From assembly GCA_947462335.1 (NCBI GenBank), contig OX381710.1, forward strand, positions 62,677,303-62,741,302: 64,000 nt of DNA. The letters are read 5' to 3'. The DNA comes from Harmothoe impar. Its lineage: Eukaryota > Annelida > Polychaeta > Phyllodocida > Polynoidae. Under the pieces are notes generated by a model. It did not search any database. It saw only the letters and a list, made by a program, of their open reading frames with translations, and had not been told where the DNA came from. Within the stretch, counting starts at the first letter, position 1; each line of letters opens with the position of its first letter. A program made the position numbers and the translations under genes. Positions 1 through 11,733 of the stretch are shown in pieces.

Positions 1-1362
1 TCAGGTAAACTACATGTCTGTATGACTGTGAGTGGTTGTTAGGAGTCAGGTAAACTGCATGTCTGTATGACTGTGAGTGGTTGTTAGGAGTCAGGTAAAC
101 TACATGTCTGTATGACTGTGAGTGGTGGTTGTTAGGAGTCAGGTAAACTACATGTCTGTATGACTGTGAGTGGTTGTTAGGAGTCAGGTAAACTGCATGT
201 CTGTATGACTGTGAGTGGTTGTTAGGAGTCAGGTAAACTACATGTCTGTATGACTGTGAGTGGTGGTTGTTAGGAGTCAGGTAAACTACATGTCTGTATG
301 ACTGTGTGTGGTTGTTAGGAGTCAGGTAAACTACATGTCTGTATGACTGTGAGTGGTGGTTGTTAGGAGTCAGGTAAACTACATGTCCGTCTGACTGTGA
401 GTGGTTGTTAGGAGTCAGGTTAACTACATGTCTGTCTGACTGTGTGTGGTGGTTGTTAGGAGTCAGGTAAACTACATGTCTGTCTGACTGTGTGTGGTTG
501 TTAGGAGTTAGGTAAACTACATGTCTGTATGACTGTGTGTGGTTGTTAGGAGTCAGGTAAACTACATGTCTGTATGACTGTGAGTGGTTGTTAGGAGTCA
601 GGTAAACTACATGTCTGTATGACTGTGTGTGGTTGTTGGGAGTCAGGTAAACTACATGTCTGTCTGACTGTGTGTGGTTGTTAGGAGTCAGGTAAACTAC
701 ATGTCTATATGACTGTGTGTGGTTGTTAGGAGTCAGGTAAACTACATGTCTGTATGACTGTGTGTGGTTGTTGGGAGTCAGGTAAACTACATGTCTATAT
801 GACTGTGTGTGGTTGTTAGGAGTCAGGTAAACTACATGTCTATATGACTGTGTGTGGTTGTTAGGAGTCAGGTAAACTACATGTCTGTCTGACTGTGTGT
901 GGTTGTTAGGAGTCAGGTATACTACATGTCTGTCTGACTGTGTGTGGTTGTTAGGAGTCAGGTAAACTACATGTCGGTCTGACTGTGTGTGGTTGTTAGG
1001 AGTCAGGTAAACTACATGTCTGTCTGGAATGTGTGTGGTTGTTAGGAGTCAGGTAAACTACATGTGTATATGGACTGTGAGTGGTTGTTAGGAGTCAGGT
1101 AAACTACATGTCTGTATGGAATGTGTGTGGTTGTTAGGAGTCAGGTAAACTACATGTCTGTATGGAATGTGTGTGGTTGTTAGGAGTCAGGTAAACTACA
1201 TGTGTATATGGACTGTGAGTGGTTGTTAGGAGTCAGGTAAACTACATGTCTGTATGGACTATGAGTGGTTGTTAGGAGTCAGGTAAACTACATGTCTGTA
1301 TGGAATGTGTGTGGTTGTTAGGAGTCAGGTAAACTACATGTGTATATGGACTGTGAGTGGTT
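1..1362. repeat. 45-bp minisatellite array
   Basis: About 30 head-to-tail copies of a 45-bp unit beginning TCAGGTAAACTACATGTCTG, continuing off the left edge. Some units are 48 bp because of an extra TGG. Variant units occur in blocks: GAGTGG types at the left, GTGTGG types in the middle, and GGAATGTG types after about 1020. This is the pattern expected of local unit spreading by unequal exchange. No coding function is suggested. Confidence 0.97.
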
Positions 1363-1629
1363 GTTTAGATGTTGTTAGTTAATCTAAAACTGTTGTTATT
1401 ATCTCTGATGGCACTGTAGAAGAGACGTGGTGTACCTTCAAATTATGTTTTTACATGTTGAGAAATATTTGCTCTGTACTTGCACTTTTTGAGAAATTGA
1501 ACACAAACTAGCAGAAGATTTCTAATCACGGTGTAGAAATTTAGCTTAGTCATTATTGCATGTTCGTAAATCAAATCAATGCACAGTTCCTCTAAATCAA
1601 ATGATTTAATCATAGGGGAATTGTTACTA

Positions 1630-2345
1630 TTGTAGGGGTCGGATTCCCCATACCCTGGTGGAAAGCCCGAAGGGGTGAGACACCTAGGTAATCCTTCCCT
1701 TCTGTACCATACCAATCCAGTAACGTAGGGAGTGGAGAACAGTCAGACACGGGTTGGTAGTGTAAAGGTTAGCATGCTTGTCACCGATGCGAAAGGTCTG
1801 TGGTTCCATTCCCAGCTGATCCAATGATGGTTTTCCGCGACCTCTACACTGGTTGATCTGCCGCGATGAATCGGGTAGTACGTTGATGAGACGGCAGGAG
1901 CATTCCAACTTACTAGGGTTCAGAAGAAGGAAACAGAGACTTTGTAGTCTGAAAAAAAGGCCCCACGGCAGAAGAACCAAATCCTAGTATGGGTAGTTGG
2001 AATTGAGCATGGAGTCTGGTCAACAATGATGGGCTGAATTTTCCATCGCTGGGAAGCCAGGGTATCTAAACAACTGCTTGATAAAGCCCCATTGGGACCT
2101 TTGGTCTCCAGTGGGTGAGAATGCCTGGTGCTAGGTGCCGCTATACTCCGGGAGTTGGGACTCTCTGTAACTGCTTGATAAAGTCCCTTCTAGGAGGGAG
2201 AGAAAGCCCAAGGTTGGTAACCCCCTGGAAAAATCCGAATCTAGAGGACATTATGGAAGCTGGTGGGGGTAGTGTAGAGGTTGGATTCCCAGTATACTTT
2301 TGGAAAGCCCAAAGAGGTTAAACACTTGAGTAATCCCCCTCTCCA
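1630..2345 (+). repeat. SINE-like region flanked by two diverged direct copies
   Basis: Two diverged copies of an approximately 75-80-bp segment (1632-1706 and 2266-2345) share GGATTCCC, TGGAAAGCCC, AGAGGT or AGGGGT, and GTAATCC blocks. They bracket a tRNA-like segment at 1751-1818. A second motif, CTGCTTGATAAAG, occurs twice (near 2074 and 2172). The arrangement suggests an old composite SINE or nested repeats. No long ORF is convincing here. Confidence 0.45.
1751..1818 (+). repeat. tRNA-Asp-like SINE head or tRNA pseudogene
   Basis: The segment has a pol III A-box-like stretch (GTAAAGGTTAGCATGC), an anticodon-loop-like TTGTCAC (GTC, Asp) and a B-box-like GTGGTTCCATTCC, in tRNA order and spacing. 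Acceptor and anticodon stems do not pair well by eye, so a tRNA-derived repeat is more likely than a working tRNA. Confidence 0.45.
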
Positions 2346-3955
2346 GGATTTTGTTTCCTCAGATTTTGTTACCTCTTAGATGACTATGCTATCACATATC
2401 AGAAAAACCAATGACCTGTCCTGGATAGAACTACCAAGAAACCCATGCTACAAGTCACCAACATAATCTGGGGTTATTTACACATATAATATCTGACTAT
2501 GCTGGGATACACTTAGACACAATAATATGACTGAATAGAAAATTAGCACCGATTACATAATACATAATTAACACGAATTTCAGCCAGAGCCAAGCTAAGT
2601 TCAACATTCAATGGTTTACAGCAATATAATAATCTAATTAACTTAACCCTGAACCTTCTTCATGTAGAAGAAACATGTTCAATGTTACAAGGCCTACTGT
2701 TGTTAATACTACATACATCCATAAAACATATCCCTAGCTGAGTTATTATGGTGTAACAGGTCAACTGCAGTGCCATGGTAGCAGTACAGCAGTGTTAGGG
2801 AACAGCATTAAAATGTCGCTAGTGTCTTCGCTGGTTCCCACAGACTGGTGCCTCACTCCTGCTTCATGTTGAAATGAAGTGCTACTCCGTGCTGATCGTC
2901 ACCCCCTATAGGGGACAAGATGGCGGCCTAGAGGTAATCACCAGTCAGTAACCAGGCATTGCCAACCCCAATAATAGCATTATGAAGGTGGACTTGATTG
3001 ATATCAGCGCCTTGGGCGGCATGCCCTACCAGACTAGTGGGGTGGCCATTGTATGCACCCTACTATGTTGATGTACAAGATAAATACTTGTACACGGGAT
3101 CCAAACTAATGTAATGTCAAAAGCCACAATGTTACGGCTAGAACTAATGGTATAGTCTGAGCTTGGGGGATTCTCTATAGACATACACACACTCCACAGC
3201 CACTCCACAAGCTGTATGTATGTTCTCTTATAGTGCAGAGATCAAAATGTCGTCTGCTTTTAAAGAATACTTGGCTGCTGTTAAATTTGAGTCAAAAGTC
3301 GTCAGCTATTTGACAGGAATTCAAGAGTGGTGTTATTCAATGGATCTGCAGACATAGAGAGTACTTGTATTGAGCCTATACAACTACTAAGGGATTACTC
3401 AGCAATTTCCAACTTTTATTCCCCACCGGATATTATTTACATGAACTTGCTGCAGGAAATATATATATAAGAATGAATCAGCACGTGCGTTGTCCTCTGT
3501 AGAGGTACGGAATAATTTGAAGTAGTTTTTGACATAGGGTTATGTACACTTATTGGCTACATGGAAAGTCCAAAAATATAACTGAAGCCTTTGGAGTTAC
3601 CCAAACAGTTGCCGAACTATCACCACATTTTTATATAGAGAGGCATGTCTATACATTACAAGTCAAATAGTATACTGCGTGTGTATCTGTACAAGAAGGG
3701 TCTGCGAGCCCTAATACTTAAATAACAGCCTTGGGTGGATTTCTCAAATAATTTCAAACAAGATATTCACATTCGTGAATGTCAGCAAATTTTAAAAGGT
3801 AATTAGATCTAGTCGGAGGCTATATCTACGATGCCAGCCTCATTCACATGGTAGTATAGAATAATGAGCTACCTCCTGATCAGTTTCCCAATGAGGAATG
3901 ACAGACAATGACATCTAGATAGCCTCCAGCCTCATTTGTGTCATAGGATTTTAAA
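2346..3955. other. No gene recognised; upstream region of the exon at 3956
   Basis: AT-rich single-copy-looking sequence with no convincing ORF. It contains an AAGATGGCGGC motif (2917-2927) discussed with its sister copies elsewhere. The last few hundred bases may hold the 5' UTR or promoter of the exon starting at 3956, but no TATA box or initiator could be assigned. Confidence 0.4.
2917..2927 (+). promoter_or_regulatory. YY1-like motif AAGATGGCGGC
   Basis: Exact match to the classical YY1 core, embedded in GGGGACAAGATGGCGGCC. Nearly the same 18-mer recurs at 5565-5583, and related versions at 24984-24994 and 25944-25954, so it may be part of a dispersed short element instead of a functional site. 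Confidence 0.35.
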
Positions 3956-4404
3956 ATGGAGCCTAAAGATTCTCTGATGACGAGATCAACTCAAACAGAC
4001 CAAGATGAGGATGGCCGGAGCCAAACAAATGATGTAATTGATGTCACCGTCACACGAAGGAACATCACAACTCCTCTAGAGAACAAGTCGTTGCCCCACG
4101 GGTCCGGTACAATCCAAAATGAGAGAAACCAAAGTATTAATGAAAGTAACATAGAGACCACTTTAGCAGATTGGGCAGACAGAGAAACCTTGCCAACTTG
4201 TGTTGCCGCTGCTGATCTTGAAAAAGATGGAGCAGATGAAGATATGAAGCGAAAATCCCAAATGGCCAGTCAAGGAAGGTTGACACTGAAGGCCAAAGTA
4301 ACTTTCCCGAAGAGTGCTCGTCTGCGCCTCCCTGCCCTGGAGTTCTGCAGTACACAGGTACAGGGAGACGGGTTCCTGTACCTGGCCTGGAACCCGGCCT
4401 TTCT
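3956..4404 (+). CDS. Probable first coding exon, unknown protein (acidic disordered N-terminus)
   Basis: An ATG in a good context (A at -3, G at +4) opens about 150 codons that run into a strong donor, CTTTCT|GTGAGT, at 4404/4405. The product is polar and acidic, rich in T, N, E and D for the first 110 residues (starting MEPKDSLMTRSTQTDQ). It then turns into a more structured-looking stretch with FPKSARLRLPALEF and GFLYLAWNPAF. No family was recognised. The exon ends after two bases of a codon, and the exon at 16523 begins with the one base needed, so both could belong to one gene across a 12-kb transposon-filled intron; that join is inference. A non-spliced ORF ending three bases later is the alternative. 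Confidence 0.55.
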
Positions 4405-4854
4405 GTGAGTACATAGACATGACAGATAACGATGAGGTCACCAGAAAAAACGATAGCGGGGTCAAATAGTATGAAAGTCATCAAAATGTCCAGTGGACCG
4501 TAAATCACTCTGTTGACATTGACAGGTGGCGACACCAGCAATCCTTGCTGAAATTAGTGCAAGTTACTCATGCCAGGGGGCAGTGCATATTCGTTACTGA
4601 GCATGCATCGTCTCACTCGTCTCAAATGGCCGGGGTAGGGCCATTATTGGAATGAGAACCTAATATACTCAGATTGTCAGTTCACATCAATGTCTAATCT
4701 TACCCGAATAGATAAGCAGGTATATTGGCCAAAAGTGATAGATGGATAGATGATAGATGGATATATGTCAGGTTTGGGAGTTCGAACAAAATGAGTTTTG
4801 ATTAATTCCGTATTGTTAAAGATTATATGCCGTTCCCAACATAGAAGAAAATAT

Positions 4855-5182
<328 letters not shown>

Positions 5183-5571
5183 GGCTACATGTACCCAAGA
5201 GGAATCGATCGGAGGCCAACATAGTGAGATTAAATGTCAACCTGCCAACCTTAGAAACTCAAACTACCTCAATATTGTATACACTGTACACATGTGACCG
5301 GGCAGCAATACCATACCACATGACTGACTGCCAATGGTGTACATACATACATGCGTGTAAGACGGGACTTGATAGAAACCTACCCACAGTGTTTGGTTAT
5401 AGCACACAACATGTTGACTGTAGTGCCATGCTGCCAGTAGCAGTGGCAGAAAACTAAACAAAAAATGGAACTGGTAGTTTTACTGGCTACTACAGAACAT
5501 AGTTACGTCAAGCATGCAATGCCTCTCAGTGAGGTATTTGTCTGTGTGGAATGGGGGATGTCATGGGGGAC

Positions 5572-5582
5572 AAGATGGCGGC
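5572..5582 (+). promoter_or_regulatory. YY1-like motif AAGATGGCGGC
   Basis: Second exact AAGATGGCGGC, again inside GGGGGACAAGATGGCGGCC and followed by a diverged flank. No coding exon was seen directly downstream. Confidence 0.3.
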
Positions 5583-5699
5583 CTGCACATGTTGATCAGT
5601 AACAGGTGTAGTTTGACTGCCTCAGTACCGGCTCTAATCGCGTTATAAGTAACTAGTTATGGCTGCTATTTTATGGTGCTGTATATGACATACAGTTAT

Positions 5700-5900
5700 T
5701 AAAGAGTCGCAACTGCTTTAGCACATTATGCCCTTTTAATTCGTGGTGCAGGAATGCAACCCTGGTAATTAACTCGTCAGTGTATTCAAGCATCATACTG
5801 ATCGTTGTTACATTCCCCAATGGCCGTCATGATACATAAATGCATCAATGCATCATGCCGGCACAGTGATGGTACATTAAAGCACTATGCGGTCCTGGCT
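5700..5900. repeat. Diverged copy of the 8951-9176 palindromic MITE family
   Basis: Shares AGCACATTA, TCAAGCATCAT, GTCATGATACAT, GCATCATGCCG and ACATTAAAGCACTATGCGG blocks with the palindromic element at 8951-9176, in the same order, but the arms are eroded. A third relic lies near 44210-44340. Confidence 0.45.
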
Positions 5901-6119
5901 AACCGTATACAGACGTTGTTGGCACATGTCGCGTCTGTTTGGGCACAAACCACAGGCACTAGATACCTGTCAGTGTCACGTATTGTGGATACCTTAATGA
6001 AAACGAAAGCTACTTTAATATTTGACTCTAACAACTGATCGGCTGTAAATGTTAAACCTGTCGACTTGTGGACTACAAACAGATTAATGTTTGGTGCAAA
6101 ATGACAAACACGAACAACG

Positions 6120-6225
6120 AGAGACCGACAGACAGAAAGACAGAAAGAAAGAAAGAAGAAAGAAAGAAAGAAAGACAGAGAAAGCGAGAGAGACAGACAT
6201 AGACAGGCAAAGAGAGAATGAGGGG
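6120..6225. repeat. GA/GACA-rich simple repeat
   Basis: Purine-rich AGAA, AGAC and GAGA low-complexity tract. Serine/leucine-rich reverse-strand ORFs here are artefacts of this composition. Confidence 0.85.
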
Positions 6226-6879
6226 GGCGGGTAGAGGTGGAGTAAAATATATAAATATATTTAGATAGATTAATAGGTAGACAGACCGATAATGATCCTG
6301 TGGATAGATCTAGGGAGAGAGACATAGGAGAAAACAAACAGCAAAGGGCAGGAGGGACCACATACAAAGGGTGGCGTGTGACGGTTATAATAACGGTAGG
6401 TGGTATGGGGCCGTCCATAAATGATGTCACGCCCTAGGGGGGGAGGGGGGGGGGGTCAGAAATTTGTGACAAAGCGTGACAAGGGGGGGGAGGGGGGGTT
6501 GGCATGTGCATGATGTCACGTTTCAAAAAAAAATCACACTTTTACATTGCCTAGACTAGATTACAGTATTAACAAAGTAATTTATGAATCATGGCTCAAT
6601 GTTTAATTATGTTTAACCTCACCAGATCAGTACAAGTCAACCTATTTGATCGGGTGACCTGTTTGACCAGCAAGTGTCAAAACAGCTGAAATGGGGGCTA
6701 TGTAGAAGGAAATTCTGGGAAAAAGTTAATTGATATTTTTCACTATATATTACTAATTTCAGTTTGGCTATTATTATGAGCTGAAATATCATTTTGACAC
6801 TTGCTAGTCAAAGACGTCAACTAGTCAAAAACGTCATCTGGTCAAAGACTATAAACTTTTATTGATCTAGTGAGACTTA

Positions 6880-7053
6880 ATGCCACCGCAAACGGCGTGT
6901 TTGGGTCAGCTGACTCGATCAGTAACTAAGGAAATCCCCTGTTTGCGGTACCCCCCACTGATCGGATCAGAGCATATCAAACATGTTTGATAATGCTCTG
7001 ATCCGATCAGATGATCGAGACATCTGATCGAGACATTCCGTTTGCGGTGGCCT
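6880..7053. mobile_element. 174-bp nested MITE (CCACCGCAAACGG ends)
   Basis: Ends ATGCCACCGCAAACGG and CCGTTTGCGGTGGCCT are inverted repeats with one or two mismatches, flanked on both sides by TTA (6877-6879 and 7054-7056). This is compatible with the 3-bp TWA duplications of PIF/Harbinger elements. An inner hairpin GATCGGATCAGAGCAT / ATGCTCTGATCCGATC lies at about 6959-7009. No coding capacity. Confidence 0.7.
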
Positions 7054-7590
7054 TTAGCCATATTTTAAGATGGGAGATCATGACAATTACCATAAAACCT
7101 TGATATTACCAATGCAATAGTGTGCCGGAGTGCACTTCAAATGGCAGGGGTGATACCCTCCCCCCCAGCCCGGGGGGTACTCAGATATGAAATGACTACC
7201 CACTGCCAAACAGTCAGTGGAAGTGGTAGTGGTCGGGCAAAAAATTAGGGGGCCATGACTCTGCACCCCACAAAATGGGAGAGTTCCCTCTGGAGGAGGG
7301 AGTAGTAGTTGGGTCAGTAAGTAATTAATGATCAAATGTAAGAAACAAAACTATTATCCATGTCTGCTTTACTTCTTGCAATAGAAAGTTAAGGTACAAA
7401 TACATGAACAGTACTAGTGTGGACATTTCGTCAATTTCGGCATTTAGTGTTAAACTTATGGGAAAATCAGAATTCTGGGTGGGTGAGACGCTTTTTGTCA
7501 GACCAGTTTGCTATCTGTGGACATAATAGACAGTGCAGTCTTTACAAAAAGTTTTTTCACCCTGCAGGACATTCGATCCTGCAGATTTGT

Positions 7591-7771
7591 AACACACTAC
7601 ACATACTACACACACACTACACACACTCACACACACACTACACACTACACATACTCACACACTACACACACACTACACACATTACACTCACACATATTAC
7701 ACTCACACACATTACACTACACACATTACACTCACACACATCACACTCACACACATCACACTCACACACAT
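7591..7771. repeat. ACACACTACAC / CTCACACACATTA microsatellite
   Basis: Interrupted CA repeat organised in higher-order units (CACACACTAC and CTCACACACATTACA). Histidine/threonine-rich ORFs over it are artefacts. Confidence 0.9.
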
Positions 7772-8662
7772 TAAAGGAAAAAGAAATTCCTGAGTCTTTT
7801 GTGATTAGGATCACACGCTAGATTTTTATGACTACCAGGTACTTTATTATGGACCTATTCTTAAAAGGAACTCTCATATAAGCTCATGCTACACACCAAC
7901 TTTGGGCCAGGCACAGCTTATTCACGAGGTTTAATGATAAATGGAACAAAAATATGACAGTTAAAAATATAGGAAGTACATTTTTATACACATATGCAGT
8001 TCGAACTGTTTGTAAACTTTCTTTCATCTGAACTATAGATATAACTGTATTCTTGTTTAGGGCCAACTGGTGGGGGGGGGGGAGGGGGGCTTTGTGGATA
8101 TAATGGGGTGGTCATATTGAAAAAAACAGGCCCTTGATGGGGGGGGGGGGGATTGCAGGCAAAGCTGGGAAAGCGTGCATGCTCCTGGAGGGGGGGGGTC
8201 AAAAATAAATAGTCCATTTAAATAGTTGCAACCAATCATGCATTGTTCCACAGGTGCATGCAATTTCTTTTGGGTGGGGGCATTTCTCAAAATCCAACCA
8301 TAGTAGGGAGGGGGCGGGTCGAGATTATTTTAATTTAATCGGTAAGTGGGGGGAGGCGGAAAACTTTGTGTTTTGGGGAAATCTACCAAGCCCCTCAAGC
8401 TATAGTAATAAATGAATTGACCTTTAGAAGTGTTATTAAGTATAGACCTAATTTCATGTTTTCCTCATGGAAACGGGTACCTATTTTCATTTTAGATCAA
8501 GGGTGGGGGGCTAGCAGCTTGTGTGACGTCACGCCTGCAGGGGGGTCAAGCAAAACGTGACAAAGCGTGACATGGGGGGAGGGGGGGGGTCAAAAAGGGC
8601 CAAAAAAGCGTGACATCATTTATGGACGGCCCCATGTCCATGTAACAAGCTGCCCCCAGTAC

Positions 8663-8817
8663 CTGAGGTAGACGGTCAGGTGGGCACCAAGTGACCACTG
8701 CACGGCGGATTAACTCCCTCCAGTGCTCCTTGTAATCCTCCATGTGGATGTCGGCGTGTGGCCGCCCCGGGCCGGGAGTGCAGCCCGGGGTGGGCGCGGC
8801 ACACACTGGGCCCTGTG
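8663..8817 (-). CDS. Candidate internal exon of an unknown minus-strand gene
   Basis: Reading the minus strand, an acceptor (GTGCAG) opens a GC3-rich frame with RPHADIHMEDYKEHWRELIR followed by RAVVTWCPPDRLPQ, closing at the donor CCTCAG|GTACTG. The peptide is well mixed, hydrophilic and unlike the surrounding low-complexity translations. It starts with two bases of a split codon, exactly complementing the exon at 9340-9206, which ends after one base. Its donor lies about 30 bp from the right end of the 6407-8633 element. Function is not recognised. Confidence 0.5.
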
Positions 8818-8950
8818 CTGCACGCCCCTACAGCATGTAATCAGGTTAATAAGGGGATTGTCCTGAGAACCACTGGAGTAGTGTTACACCGGGTTAGCTG
8901 CTGTGTGAAAGCTAAGTCTAAGTAAGCACATACACTGGTAGCCGCACCTG

Positions 8951-9176
8951 CCCTTTAAGGGTCGCATAGTGCTTTAATGTATCATGGCCTTTGTCGTCAT
9001 GATTCATGGAGTAACTCACCAGGGCTGCATCCAAGCATCATGCCGACTTTTCATGAATGTATCAGCCCAGTAGAGTCGGCATGATGCTTGAATGCAGCCC
9101 TGGTGAGTTATTTTACAGGGCTGCATGCATGTATCATGACGACAGCACATTAACACCCTATGCGGCCCTTAAAGGG
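8951..9176. mobile_element. 226-bp palindromic MITE (CCCTTTAAGGG ends)
   Basis: Almost the whole element is self-complementary. CCCTTTAAGGGTCGCATAGTG on the left pairs with the CACCCTATGCGGCCCTTAAAGGG end, and inner arms CAAGCATCATGCCGACT and AGTCGGCATGATGCTTG flank a short loop near 9060. It sits inside the proposed 388-bp intron between the minus-strand exons. No coding capacity. Confidence 0.75.
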
Positions 9177-9205
9177 TTAAATGAGCACCTGTTAAGGCGC
9201 CCTAC

Positions 9206-9340
9206 CTCCAGGGTGGGCCTCACTCATGTACTGACAGGGCCGAGGTGAGGACCCACTGGAGGCAGCCCACAGGTGTATCATACCGGGTGTAAGCTGTACG
9301 GGATACCTCACACCCACCTGTGTGTGCAGACCTCTGGGGG
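9206..9340 (-). CDS. Candidate internal exon of an unknown minus-strand gene
   Basis: The minus strand reads from an acceptor (CACTGCTAG) through PRGLHTQVGVRYPVQLTP and HLWAASSGSSPRPCQYMSEA to a good donor, CTGGAG|GTAGGG. Its phase (ending after one base of a codon) matches the next exon at 8817-8663, giving a proposed 388-bp intron. No domain is recognised, and the start of this gene was not found upstream. Confidence 0.45.
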
Positions 9341-10683
9341 CTAGCAGTGTCACCCTCACACACGTAGAGCAAGGATAATATACAGAACAAAGTAAAATGG
9401 CAGGTAAGACAACTTTAATGGTCATTTCATGATCTATGAATTTGACAAATATTATAACAATTATTCTGATTTACAGTTTGAGTACACCGGTACACAAGTA
9501 AGTGATATTGTGGTTAGTTAGTTGGCACGCCGTGTCAACAATCCAGATTGATACCACATGCAATTAATTAGTATGTCAAAAGGACAATCCTTTTTATGAG
9601 TCAAGCAATAATAATTGTGAATCTCTACTGATCAGTGAAAAACAGCCAATACAACACAGGCTGCAGCGTATACAGGGACTTACAGATATCCTGATTGCAC
9701 TCATGGAATCATGCACCATGACAATGCATTTCTCTATCGGTAACTGAAAAGACTTAAAAGGACAGACATGGTAAAAGTCAGTTTCTAATGATCCAAGACA
9801 AATTGATTCAACATATTTAAGAGAAAAAAAACATACTGTCAGTTACTTCTGCCATGGACGCCAATACATTTAGATGCATGCTACTGCCCCCATCCGATAC
9901 ATAACTGATCCCGTGTTTGGTCACACCTACCGGTATGATACCACACCTACACAATGGCAACACTCAGTGTGCTTGTGTAATCAGTGGAAGTAGGGACCCA
10001 AGTTGACCCAATACTCACATATATCATTGTCTGGAAGCAAAATGTTCGTGCAACATTGTAATTAATATGATGACTCGACATCTGATTTCCAACACTGGGC
10101 TAAAGCAGAAATCACTAACATTGACCCAATCCTGATGAGCAAACCTCCATTCAATGATATAATTAGTGGATATATATTGGATTATGTCAACGTCCCTACA
10201 GAGATCTACATTTTGTGGTTGTCATCTAATAAAGGCATTGAATAATTCATGATGGTTTTTTTCAAATGATAAGGCTATGGACTAAATCAACTCAAAAAAG
10301 ACACATTTGTGTTCAAATGTGCTAAAAACATGGTTGACAATTAACTAGTAACAGCCATTCCTGTCTTTGTAACGAGATCGAAAATGATAAAAACTAATAT
10401 ACAATCATTTAGAACTTCATATTTCACGCCCCACATAAATTAAAGGTTACTGTTGGCATATTCTGAGCCGTTTCATTCAAAAAGCTATTAATGAAGGTCG
10501 CATATTGGGCCAATCTAGTAAGATTAAATGTTGGTTCAACGTTAGAAATGAACTGATTTTCAAACACTGGACAAACGTGAGATCAATATCAGAATTTCCA
10601 AGCATTTCTCCCATAACATTTCCAACATGCTTTCCACATATTGTACCATATGTTGTAAAATATGCCTTCCCCATATTGAACCA
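9341..10683. other. No gene recognised
   Basis: AT-rich, apparently intronic or intergenic DNA. No ORF, repeat array or splice-bounded exon could be supported. Confidence 0.4.
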
Positions 10684-11733
10684 ACACAGAGAGAAGAAAC
10701 CAAGTCACAAGGGGAGTCCAGGCTATAAAAAGAGAGCCAGATCCCCTTTGGCTCACCTTTTACACTGTCTGACTCCCCCTTCTAACAGCGTTGACTCCTT
10801 TTCAATTTGATCAAACAGAATCCAGGTCAGCCGAGGTGAGTCAATGGTTGCCTGGACTCCCTAAGGGAGTCACAGAGGTGAGCATACAAGAAGGAAATAG
10901 GAAGCCCACTAGGTGACACTACTGTACAATGACTGTAATGCCATCTAGCATATGCATTTAGAATCCATCTGACTCTGTTTTTAAATCAGAGTCAAGGTTC
11001 CCTACTCTCTTTTCCCTCAAGGGAGTCGGTGAAGCATAAGGGAGTCAAACAGTTGGTTATGGATAAGCCTGCTAGGTGGTAGCACTATACCTAAGATGGT
11101 ATTATTCTGTATGCTCAGACCTCTAGACCCATATAATTTGTGACATTAATAATTATGCTGATACGTGTATATCATTGTAGCATCAACATGTAATGTCAGA
11201 ATTACATTTCATGAAATGATTACAGTTAATTTAAAACTGTACCATAAGCATGATGTATAAGATATAGACACCCAATTTGTAGCAATATGAGAAAGTTAAA
11301 TCCCCAAAAGCTCAGATGTTCCTTTATATATTAACTAATGTGCACTGAGGGATCTTTCTGAGATCCCTCCTCCTTGTGAGGCATTGTACCAACATAATGT
11401 AGAAACATCAGCTTGGAACACAGCTATTGAAATGGTTATATAGAGGGTTAATGGGATAGGAATTACCAATATGACTCTCTATTCCAAAGGAGCCATCATG
11501 TGCCTAGACTCCTTTTCTGAAGGGAGTTGCAGCATAGACCTGGAGTCTGTCTGTGGCGGAGAGTCATAAAAGGGAGTCATTTTGGGGGCAAAACCTGGGC
11601 TCTCTTAGGGGAGTCACGTAACTCCCTTTTAAGGGAGTCAGGGTCATCAAGAGAGTCAGAAAGAGAGTCAGAAAAGGGAGTCATTTTGGAGGCAAGCCTG
11701 GACTCCCTTTTGACTCGGTTTCTTTTCTCTGTG
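10684..11733. mobile_element. About 1.05-kb element with inverted ends and GGGAGTC repeats
   Basis: CACAGAGAGAAGAAACC at the left and GGTTTCTTTTCTCTGTG at the right are inverted repeats, continued by a second block AGTC..GGGAGTCCAGGCT / AGCCTGGACTCCCTTTTGACT. GGGAGTC or its complement recurs at least ten times inside. No transposase ORF is seen, so this looks like a non-autonomous DNA transposon with subterminal repeats. Confidence 0.6.

Larger units (their letters stand above)
6407..8633. mobile_element. 2.2-kb TIR element with inverted G-rich subterminal repeats
   Basis: Left end GGGGCCGTCCATAAATGATG (6407) and right end CATCATTTATGGACGGCCCC (8633) are inverted copies over about 25 bp, continuing into TCACGC. 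Inside each end lies the same motif set: a G tract, a GTGACAAAGCGTGAC block, and another G tract. The interior carries a nested 174-bp MITE (6880-7053), a CA-rich microsatellite and several G tracts, with no transposase ORF, so it is non-autonomous. Flanks are TAT on the left and ATG on the right, so the target duplication is unclear. An element at 34541-35408 is a relative. Confidence 0.75.

Noticed and set aside
1..1362. CRISPR-like array
   Set aside because: Units are contiguous tandem repeats without unique spacers, in a eukaryotic genome.
1751..1818. Functional tRNA-Asp gene
   Set aside because: Stem pairing is poor and no clean acceptor stem is seen; a SINE head or pseudogene fits better.
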